Below, in pieces: positions 1-6,294 of a stretch of 9,108 bases of DNA. Within the stretch, counting starts at the first letter, position 1. Each line of letters opens with the position of its first letter. This DNA is from Candidatus Kuenenia stuttgartensis (GTDB lineage Bacteria > Planctomycetota > UBA1135 > UBA2386): contig CAMAUH010000149.1 in the NCBI GenBank assembly GCA_945861365.1, forward strand, positions 1-9,108, read 5' to 3'. Made by a program: the position numbers and the translations under genes. The notes below the pieces were generated by a model. That model saw nothing but the letters and a program-made list of their open reading frames with translations, searched no databases and was not told the DNA's origin.

Positions 1-372
1 CGTGCGGTAGTCCGCCGTCAGCTCCTCGCCCTTCTTGATGCGGCGCATGCTGCGGAAACGACCATCGTCACCGGCCACGAGGTTGGGCTCGTCGGCATGG
101 TTCACGTACCAGCCGACCGACAGCCGGTTGAGGTTCTTCGGCACGCCGAGCTGGTCGCCCGACACCATGCCGAAGTCCTCGTAGAGCGCGCGGATCGCCT
201 TCGGCAGCTTGCGCACGGCGCTGCGCGCGACCCACACCGCGCGTTCGTCTTCGCCGCGGAACACCAGCGTTCGCGCCGGGATGTCGCGGATCGCGATCGC
301 GCCGACACCGTGGATACGCGAGGGACCGATGCGTGCGAAGACGCCGTCGTGGGGTGGTGTGCGGGTCGGCAT
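1..372 (-). CDS. SET-domain protein, putative lysine methyltransferase (3' end missing)
   Basis: Reading the minus strand from an ATG at 372 gives 124 codons open to the left window edge, so the C-terminus is missing. The protein shows SET-domain hallmarks in the expected order: an N-terminal RIHGVGAIA stretch (residues 19-27, like the SET-I GxG motif), an NHADEPN motif (91-97, the NHxxxPN AdoMet-binding signature) and GEELTADY (115-122), whose final Tyr is the usual catalytic tyrosine. Known SET proteins transfer a methyl group from AdoMet to protein lysines; the target here is unknown. Small SET proteins of about 120-160 residues occur in many bacteria. The frame stays open upstream, with another ATG at 438, but that extension is Arg-rich and unlike the family, so 372 is preferred. 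No clear Shine-Dalgarno site precedes either start. It lies 101 bases downstream of the secreted discoidin-like gene on the same strand; no strong terminator is visible between them. Confidence 0.85.
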   Translation of the reverse strand, partial: MPTRTPPHDGVFARIGPSRIHGVGAIAIRDIPARTLVFRGEDERAVWVARSAVRKLPKAIRALYEDFGMVSGDQLGVPKNLNRLSVGWYVNHADEPNLVAGDDGRFRSMRRIKKGEELTADYRT

Positions 373-473
373 GCGGCGCAGGGCGACTGCGGTTCGTCGG
401 TCCCGATCAGACCGCTGCCGCCGCTGCGGTGCCACCATCCTACGTCGATGCCCGGGCGAGCGAGCCCCGCGGA

Positions 474-1835
474 TCAGAAGCCGATGAACTGCTCGATCGC
501 GTTGCTGACGACGAGGCCCAGGCTGTTGCTCGCGCTGTCGACGACCACCGCTTGCTGGAAGATGCGGAAGCCGAGCGCGCCCGAGGCCGGGATCGGGAAC
601 GAGATGGTGGCAACCCCGCCGGTAGCGACGCCGAGGTTGCTGGCGTCGAGGCTCGCCAGCGCCCAGCAACCGGGCGCGCCAGCGGGCAGCAGGTTCAGCG
701 GCAGCGGCAAGCCGCTCCACGTCGACTCCGACAGGCCGGTCACGAGCAGGGCGAGGCCAGGGGCTGGCACGTTGTCGACGCGCAGCGGCAGCGTGGCGCC
801 GCTCGTCGGCCGCACCGCGCAGGACAGCGTCGGCACGCCGGCGGTGCCGAGGCACCCGGCGCCGTAGGCCCACTGCTCGCCGATGAACCCGGCGAACTGC
901 AGGACCTCGAGTTCCGCCAGCTGCACGCGCTCGAACGCACCGACCGGACCGAGCGAGGTCACGCGCACGGTGTCACCCTGCGTGTTGCTCGGCGGCGTCA
1001 CGACCGTCGGCTGGTTGATCGGCAGCAGGCTGTTCGGCGCGATGTTCTGGCCGAACACCTCGACGCCGTTGGCGAGGATCGCGACGCGCAGGTTGCCGCA
1101 GCCGTAGGCCTGGCCATTGTTGTAGGTCGCCGGCCAGAGCCGGATCGCGTCGATGCGATGCTGGCCGACGGTGACTTCCAGCCACTGGCCCGGGCTGTTC
1201 GTCGTCGTGAACACCGTGTTGTTCTGCACGATGCCATTCAGGAAGCCGTCGATCGTGCGCGCCGCCTGGCTGCCGTTCGACGACGCCGTGGCCGTGCCGT
1301 ACGGGGCGTAGTTGATGGTGCGGCCGACGCCGTAGCGGATCACTTCCACTTCGCTGAAGGCGAGGTAGTGGTTGCCTGTCGGATTCAGGCCGAGGCTGGT
1401 CAGCTTCACGGTGTTGCCGGTGACGCCGGCCCCCGGCACCTTGACGCGCAGCGACAGTCCCGCCGGCACATGGCCGCCGCTGGTCAGGAAGTCCTGCGTG
1501 AACACCACCGTGGCGCCGTTCTTGATCTCGACGCGGAAGTTGGCGAGCCGTTCGGCGCAGCAATCCGCGCGGTTCCAGATCACGACCTCGTTGACGACGC
1601 TCGCGCTGGCCAGCACGACCTGCCACGACTGCCCCGGCAGGTTGCCAGTGGTGAAGGTGGAGTTGTTGTAGAAGAAGCCGTCGCGGTTGCCGTCGTTGGC
1701 CCAGCCGGCAACTTCACCGAAGCCGGAGGTCGAGGTCGCGCTGGCAACGCCAGCGGGGGCGAGGTTGACGTCTTGTGCCGCGGCGAAGATGGCGGTGAGC
1801 GGGAGGGCGAGGGCGAGGCGGGCGCTGCTGTGCAT
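474..1835 (-). CDS. Secreted protein with two discoidin/fucolectin-like modules and a planctomycete-type C-terminal module
   Basis: The 453-residue protein starts with a signal peptide (residues 1-20, hydrophobic LALALPLTAIFAAA, likely cut after AAA before QD). Two tandem galactose-binding-like (F5/8 type C or fucolectin) modules follow, at about 24-169 (opening NLAPAGVASA) and 174-314 (opening NYAPYGTATASS). Each opens with the N-x-A-x-x-G-x-A-x-A-S signature, has a WANDGN or TIDGFLNG motif, and ends in a SEVEVIRYG or AELEVLQF strand. Residues 323-453 form a beta-rich module beginning YGAGCLG and ending in SNAIEQFIGF, a type seen at the C-termini of many secreted planctomycete proteins. Cysteines are few (92, 93, 246, 328, 339, 390). 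Such modules commonly bind glycans, so a surface or extracellular carbohydrate-binding role is inferred. No catalytic domain is seen. The start at 1835 is chosen because it places the signal peptide at the N-terminus. The gene is divergent from the sigma-factor gene. Confidence 0.9.
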   Translation of the reverse strand: MHSSARLALALPLTAIFAAAQDVNLAPAGVASATSTSGFGEVAGWANDGNRDGFFYNNSTFTTGNLPGQSWQVVLASASVVNEVVIWNRADCCAERLANFRVEIKNGATVVFTQDFLTSGGHVPAGLSLRVKVPGAGVTGNTVKLTSLGLNPTGNHYLAFSEVEVIRYGVGRTINYAPYGTATASSNGSQAARTIDGFLNGIVQNNTVFTTTNSPGQWLEVTVGQHRIDAIRLWPATYNNGQAYGCGNLRVAILANGVEVFGQNIAPNSLLPINQPTVVTPPSNTQGDTVRVTSLGPVGAFERVQLAELEVLQFAGFIGEQWAYGAGCLGTAGVPTLSCAVRPTSGATLPLRVDNVPAPGLALLVTGLSESTWSGLPLPLNLLPAGAPGCWALASLDASNLGVATGGVATISFPIPASGALGFRIFQQAVVVDSASNSLGLVVSNAIEQFIGF

Positions 1836-1869
1836 GCCGCCAGGAGCGAACCTGCCGGCCGCGGCGTTC

Positions 1870-1889
1870 GCGGAAACCCTGGTTTCCGC
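1870..1889. promoter_or_regulatory. Perfect inverted repeat in the divergent intergenic region (candidate operator)
   Basis: The arms GCGGAAACC (1870-1878) and GGTTTCCGC (1881-1889) are exact reverse complements separated by two bases. The repeat lies in the 120-base gap between the secreted discoidin-like gene (start 1835) and the ECF fusion gene (start 1956), where both promoters should be. A second pair, TTCGCG (1867-1872) and CGCGAA (1898-1903), partly overlaps it. The site could bind a dimeric regulator or form an RNA hairpin. Each arm contains GGAAACC, which resembles the GGAAC-type -35 element of ECF promoters, but no convincing -10 partner was found. The rest of the gap shows no clear sigma-70 promoter. 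Confidence 0.5.
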
Positions 1890-1955
1890 AGGTGGTGCGC
1901 GAAAGGACGGGATTCCGGTGACGATGGGCCGTTGCCGCGGGAATCACCGCCACGC

Positions 1956-4928
1956 ATGCAAGCCTCGCCCGAAGCCCTGTTCCTCCGCTACCGGAGCACC
2001 GGCCAGCCCGAGCCGCTCGGCGAACTGTTCGATCGCGTGAGCCCTCAGCTGCTGGCGCTGGCCTTGCACCTGTGCAGCCATCCGGCCGACGCGGAGGACG
2101 TGCTGCAGGCGACGTTCGTCGTCGCGATCGATCGCGCGGCGAGCTGGGATTCGACCCGCCCGCTGCTGCCATGGCTCGCCGGCATCCTGGGCAACCAGTG
2201 CAAGCGCATCGGCGAGCGCCGCGCCCGCCGGCGCGAACAGGAACTGCCGCCCGAGCCGCTGGTGCTCGAGGACGGTTCGCCGCTGGCGGCGACCGAACGA
2301 CGCGAGCTGGTCGGCAAGTTGCGCGAACACATCGATCGGCTGCCGGTCGAGCAGCGGCAGGTGCTGCTGCTGCAGTTGGAACACGGGCTCGCACCGGCCG
2401 AGGTCGCGGAAGTGCTGGCGGTGCCGCCGGGCACCGTGCGCATGCGGCTGCATCGGGCGGTGCAGACGCTGCGCGGCGTGCTGCCGGCGAGCCTGGTGGC
2501 GCTGCTGGTCGCGGCGCTGCCGTCGCGCGGGGTCGCGGCGGTGCGCGGTGCGGTGCTCGCGCATGCGGGAACGGTCGGCGTCGTCGGAGGCGTGTTGCTG
2601 ATGAAGAAGATGCTCGCGTTGGTCACTGCTGTGGTGCTGTTGGTCGCGTCGGGCGTCGCGTGGGCGGTGTGGTCGGCGCAGGCGAACGGGGTCGACTCCG
2701 TTGCGGCGGTCACGACTGGCGGCGTGGTGCGCACGGACGGAGCGACGGTGGTTACGAATGCGGCTGCGGACGCGCCGACGCACGAGAACGTCGTCGCCGA
2801 ACGCGTGGGCGTGGTGCAGGCGCCGGCCACCGGGTCGCTGCTGGTGCGGGCTCGTGATCGAGAAAGCGGCGCGCCGGTGCCGTTGCTGCCGTTCCGCTAT
2901 GGCTTGGTCCGTGGCGCGCAGGAGCGCGACCTCGGGTTCGCCTTCGCGCACACCGATGCCGAGGGCTTGGTGCGGATCGATGGTCTGACACCGGGGCTTT
3001 GGCGCGTCGAGTGTCTGGTGGGATTGGCGGGTGCTGCCGTCGTTCCGGCGAACGGGGTCGGCGAGGTGTTGCTGCAGAGCGAGAGTTTGGTGCCGCTGCT
3101 GTCGCTGCGCTGCCGCGTCGTGTTCCCCGATGGCCGTCCGGCTGCGGGTGCGGCGATCGTGTTGGGCGGCATGTCGCATCCCGGCTGCGTCGAGATCGGC
3201 AAGTCTGGAGCCGACGGTCGGTTCGCTGCGGCAGTTTCCTCCGGGAACGTCATGGTCGGTGCGCGGTTGCCGGGCTACGCGGCGGTGCCGATGACCAACG
3301 TGAAGTACCGCAGCGAGGAAGAGATCACGCTGCGGTTCGCGGGACCCGAAGCGAGGTTGCGCGGAACGGTCGTCGACGGCGACGGCGCGCCGATCGCTGG
3401 TGCGCAGGTGGAGATCGGCTACGCGGAGGCGTGGCGTCCGTTCGAGGACGAACATGGCTTCGCCTCCATGCCCCCGGTGCCGCAGATGGCGCGCACCGAT
3501 GCAGCCGGAGCGTTCGCGTTCGGCGAACTGCGCGCGGGGCTGCTGCTGGCGCGCGTGCGCGCCGAGGGCTTCGCGGCATTCGACGCCGAGATCGCGCCGC
3601 GCGCCGGAGCGACCGACGAGGTGCGCTGGCAGCTCGCGCCGGGCATGGTCGTGCGTGGCCGCGTCGTCGACGAGCAAGGGCAGCCCGTGGATGCGGGCGT
3701 CGCGCTCGACGACGAGGAGCGTGGTCCATGGCGGAACACCGATGGCGAAGGGCGCTTCGTCTTCGAACACGCCACGCGCGCGCCGCATCGGGTGCTGGCG
3801 GGAGCCACCGGCTTCGAAACGAGCGTGATGGCGATCGATGCCCAGGCGAGTGCCGAGTGCCACGTGGTGCTGCGTGCCTGGCCGCAGAGTGTGCTGCGCT
3901 TGGTCGGCCCGGATCGCCGACCCTTGGTGGATTGGCTGTGGCGGGTGCGCTGGTCCGATCGAGGCGATCATGGCCGCACGGATGCGAGCGGCCGGTTCAC
4001 CGTGCGCGCGCCATTGGGTGTGGGGTTGCAGCTGCGCATCGCGCCGCCGGAGCTGATGGTGCCGACGTTCGAGTTGCCATGGCCCGTCGCGGTCGATGCC
4101 GAAGGCGTGCGCGACATCGTGGTGCCGGCGGCGATGCTGCCGACGGGATCGGTGCGGGGCGTCGTCATGGCACCCGACGGCAGTGAGTTGCCGGGGGCGA
4201 GGCTCGAACTGCGCGATGCGAACGGCATGCGGGTCGCCAGCGCGCATGCCGTCGCCGCGAACTTCCTGATCGAAGGAGTGCCCGGTGGCGCATGGCAGCT
4301 CTGGGTGCAACGGACGCAGCGGCACAACTTCGAAGGCCCCTTTCCCGTGGCGGCACGCGCTGGCGAGGTGCTCGACATGGGCCGCGTGCGGTTGCCCGCC
4401 GAAGTACTCGTGCGCGCGACGGTGCGTGGCGTCGACGGCCGCGGGTGCCGCAATGCGGAGCTGTCGTTGCACGACGCCGCGGGCAACACCTGGCATGTCC
4501 GCACGGACGGTCGCGAAGTGCCTGTCCCCGTCGGCCGCTATCGCTGGCACGCGCATGCGCTCGACGCGTGTTGGCGCACGGGCGAGATCGAGGTGGGCGC
4601 GGGTGTGTTCACTTCCCTCGACGTTGTGTTGGTGGCGGGAGTCGAACGGCAGGTGCACATCAACCTGCCGTCAGTCGCCGGGGCGACGATCCGCGGCGTC
4701 CGCTGCTGCGTGCGCAGCGAGCAGGGCGACGTCGTGTTGGAACAACATCACGACAGCCATGGCGACGCCGGTGCGGAGCGTGTGGGGCTCCGGGTCGGCC
4801 TCGGACTCGGCACGTGGGTCGTCGAGCTGGTTGGGGACGACGGAGCGCGCTATCGAGGGCAGTTTCGGCTCGACACGCTGCAGCCGTCGCAGGTGCCGAT
4901 CGAGGTCGCGGTGATGCCGACGCGCTGA
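1956..4928 (+). CDS. ECF-type sigma factor fused to a transmembrane segment and carboxypeptidase-regulatory-like repeats
   Basis: The gene encodes 990 residues from the ATG at 1956. Residues about 21-92 are sigma region 2 (DAEDVLQATF at 45-54, WLAGILGNQCKRIGERR at 73-89). Residues about 112-173 are sigma region 4, with a helix-turn-helix (LAPAEVAEVLAVPPGTVRMRLHRA). Region 3 is absent, as in ECF sigma factors, which direct RNA polymerase to specific promoters. A hydrophobic stretch (177-215) and a strong membrane helix (about 217-237) follow. From about 294 to 990 there are roughly seven degenerate beta-sandwich repeats of the carboxypeptidase-regulatory type. Their marks are xGxVxDxxGxPxxGAxV and TDxxGxFxF, with clear copies at about 467, 566 and 732. 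The inferred topology has the sigma domains in the cytoplasm and the repeats outside. The frame is open upstream to 333, but that part is antisense to the secreted gene; ATG 1956 fits the usual N-terminus of the family. No good Shine-Dalgarno site is visible. Confidence 0.85.
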   Translation: MQASPEALFLRYRSTGQPEPLGELFDRVSPQLLALALHLCSHPADAEDVLQATFVVAIDRAASWDSTRPLLPWLAGILGNQCKRIGERRARRREQELPPEPLVLEDGSPLAATERRELVGKLREHIDRLPVEQRQVLLLQLEHGLAPAEVAEVLAVPPGTVRMRLHRAVQTLRGVLPASLVALLVAALPSRGVAAVRGAVLAHAGTVGVVGGVLLMKKMLALVTAVVLLVASGVAWAVWSAQANGVDSVAAVTTGGVVRTDGATVVTNAAADAPTHENVVAERVGVVQAPATGSLLVRARDRESGAPVPLLPFRYGLVRGAQERDLGFAFAHTDAEGLVRIDGLTPGLWRVECLVGLAGAAVVPANGVGEVLLQSESLVPLLSLRCRVVFPDGRPAAGAAIVLGGMSHPGCVEIGKSGADGRFAAAVSSGNVMVGARLPGYAAVPMTNVKYRSEEEITLRFAGPEARLRGTVVDGDGAPIAGAQVEIGYAEAWRPFEDEHGFASMPPVPQMARTDAAGAFAFGELRAGLLLARVRAEGFAAFDAEIAPRAGATDEVRWQLAPGMVVRGRVVDEQGQPVDAGVALDDEERGPWRNTDGEGRFVFEHATRAPHRVLAGATGFETSVMAIDAQASAECHVVLRAWPQSVLRLVGPDRRPLVDWLWRVRWSDRGDHGRTDASGRFTVRAPLGVGLQLRIAPPELMVPTFELPWPVAVDAEGVRDIVVPAAMLPTGSVRGVVMAPDGSELPGARLELRDANGMRVASAHAVAANFLIEGVPGGAWQLWVQRTQRHNFEGPFPVAARAGEVLDMGRVRLPAEVLVRATVRGVDGRGCRNAELSLHDAAGNTWHVRTDGREVPVPVGRYRWHAHALDACWRTGEIEVGAGVFTSLDVVLVAGVERQVHINLPSVAGATIRGVRCCVRSEQGDVVLEQHHDSHGDAGAERVGLRVGLGLGTWVVELVGDDGARYRGQFRLDTLQPSQVPIEVAVMPTR
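2586..2603 (+). promoter_or_regulatory. Internal Shine-Dalgarno-like site and ATG inside the sigma fusion gene
   Basis: GGAGG at 2586-2590 lies 10 bases before an in-frame ATG at 2601 (codon 216). Translation from there would begin MKKMLALVTAVVLL, which resembles a signal peptide or N-terminal anchor, and would give a 775-residue protein of repeats without the sigma domain. The reading frame is uninterrupted on both sides, so the fusion is the main call. The internal start is only a possibility, because G-rich stretches are common in this DNA. Confidence 0.3.
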
Positions 4929-4988
4929 TGGGTTCTGATGGTCCCGGAGGTGGCTACTACACGCTTGAGTCGTCCACCGGTGCCATAA

Positions 4989-5001
4989 GATATTGAATAT
5001 C
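4989..5001. promoter_or_regulatory. Palindrome overlapping the -35 box of the ATPase promoter (candidate operator)
   Basis: GATATT and AATATC flank a central G, giving a 13-base symmetrical site. It overlaps the proposed -35 hexamer at 4993-4998, a place where a bound repressor would block RNA polymerase. GATATTG recurs once at 5043-5049, close to the start codon. Which regulator might bind is unknown. Confidence 0.4.
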
Positions 5002-5020
5002 AATAGCATACGGCTATACT
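4993..5020 (+). promoter_or_regulatory. Sigma-70-type promoter for the AAA/DUF4143 ATPase gene
   Basis: TTGAAT (4993-4998) matches the -35 consensus at 4 of 6 bases and TATACT (5015-5020) matches the -10 consensus at 5 of 6, with a 16-base spacer. It lies in a short A/T-rich patch (about 4984-5035) in otherwise GC-rich DNA. Transcription would start near 5027, giving a leader of about 28 bases before the ATG at 5055. The remaining gap after the sigma fusion gene (4929-4980) holds only a weak imperfect stem (CCGG..GTGG against CCACCGG, 4944-4980) without a T-run. Confidence 0.5.
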
Positions 5021-5054
5021 GGCAATTACGGAGTTGCTGTCCGATATTGCGTCC

Positions 5055-6209
5055 ATGCCCACTGGGCCCATCCTCCGACCGGCCCGCGCCAGCGACATCG
5101 CGCAGGCGCTCCAACGCGCACCCATCACGGCGCTGCTCGGTGCCCGCCAGTGCGGCAAGACCACCCTCGCCAGGGCGCTCGCGCCCGCCGCGACCTTCGA
5201 CCTCGAAAGCTCGATCGATCGCAGTGCCTTGGCGAGTGCTCCGGAGACCACGCTCGGCTCGCTGCGCGGGCTGGTCGTTCTCGACGAGATCCAGCGCATG
5301 CCCGAACTGCTGCCGATCCTGCGCGTGCTCGCGGATCGGCCAGGGCAGCCAGCGCAGTTCCTGTTGCTCGGCAGCGCGTCGCCGGACCTGATGCGCGGCG
5401 CGTCGGAGTCCCTTGCAGGACGCATCGCCTTCGTGCACCTGGGCGGCTTCGACGTCGACGAAGTCGGCCCGGCATCGATGATGGAACTGTGGCATCGCGG
5501 TGGCTTCCCACGCTCGTTCCTCGCCGCCGACGATGCCAGCAGCTACGCGTGGCGGCAGGACTTCATCGAGACGTTCCTGAGCCGCGACGCCGCGCGGTTC
5601 GGCATCGCGCTGCCGCCGGAGCGACTCCGCCGGTTCTGGACCATGTTGGCGCACAGCCAGGGTGGACAGCTGAATGCGGCGGAGTTGGCGCGCGGCATCG
5701 GCGTCGACCAGAAGACTGCGGCGAAGTACGTCGACGTGCTGGTCGGTACGTATCTCGTGCGGCGTTTGCCGCCCTGGTTCGTCAACACGAAGAAGCGGCT
5801 GGTGAAGACGCCGAAGGTCTACGTGCGCGACAGCGGCGTGCTGCACGCGCTGCTCGGGTTGCGCAACGGTGCCGAGATCCTGGCCCATCCACGCTTCGGC
5901 TTGTCGTGGGAGGGTTTCGCCATCGAGCACGTGATCCACGCGCTGCGTGCCGAGCACGATGCCTGCTTCTGGGGCACTCCGTCGGGGGCCGAGATCGATC
6001 TCGTCGTGCCGCGCGGCGGCAAGCTGTACGGCTTCGAGTGCAAGTTCACCGATGCGCCGGTGGCGACCCGTTCGATGCTGGCGGCACGCGCCGAACTCGA
6101 ACTCGAGCACCTCTACGTCGTTCATCCGGGGTCGCGTGAGTTCGCGATCGCCGAGGGCATCCGCGCGCTGCCGCTGGCCAAGGTCTTCGCGGCCCTGAAA
6201 GACCTGTAA
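5055..6209 (+). CDS. AAA-family ATPase with C-terminal DUF4143 domain (AAA_14/DUF4143)
   Basis: The 384-residue protein has the two-domain layout and usual length of the AAA_14/DUF4143 family, whose biological role is not well established. Walker A is GARQCGKTT (29-37) and Walker B is LVVLDEIQ (73-80, Asp77-Glu78). LLLGSASPDLM (103-113) is the sensor-like strand after Walker B. LWHRGGFPRS (145-154) is the typical linker motif. Residues about 201-238 form a winged-helix-like segment (LARGIGVDQKTAAKYVDVLV). The C-terminal part (about 280-332) shows a PD-(D/E)xK nuclease-like pattern: Glu286 or Glu291, Asp315 in GAEIDLVV, and Glu328-Cys-Lys330. Nuclease activity has not been shown by these motifs alone. 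The ATG at 5055 is preferred; an in-frame TTG at 5034 would add seven residues but directly abuts GGAG (5030-5033) with no spacing. The kinase gene follows after 85 bases (25 if its TTG start is used). Confidence 0.9.
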   Translation: MPTGPILRPARASDIAQALQRAPITALLGARQCGKTTLARALAPAATFDLESSIDRSALASAPETTLGSLRGLVVLDEIQRMPELLPILRVLADRPGQPAQFLLLGSASPDLMRGASESLAGRIAFVHLGGFDVDEVGPASMMELWHRGGFPRSFLAADDASSYAWRQDFIETFLSRDAARFGIALPPERLRRFWTMLAHSQGGQLNAAELARGIGVDQKTAAKYVDVLVGTYLVRRLPPWFVNTKKRLVKTPKVYVRDSGVLHALLGLRNGAEILAHPRFGLSWEGFAIEHVIHALRAEHDACFWGTPSGAEIDLVVPRGGKLYGFECKFTDAPVATRSMLAARAELELEHLYVVHPGSREFAIAEGIRALPLAKVFAALKDL

Positions 6210-6294
6210 CCAGCGGCTCGGTGCTACTGGCCCCTTGCGCACCCTGACAAGCGAAGCTGGCGCATCGCCTGGCGCCGCGCCAGGATCCCGCCGC

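Noticed and set aside
373..473. Terminator between the secreted gene and the SET gene
   Set aside because: Only a four-base-pair GGGC/GCCC stem with a mismatch could be found, with no T-run.
333..1955. In-frame upstream extension of the sigma fusion gene to a 1531-codon frame
   Set aside because: It is antisense to the secreted discoidin-like gene, is full of Arg and low-complexity sequence, and lies before a typical ECF N-terminus at 1956.
1944..4658. 904-codon open frame on the minus strand
   Set aside because: It mirrors the sigma fusion gene. It is rich in His, Arg and Gln, shows no domain, and is a by-product of the high GC content.
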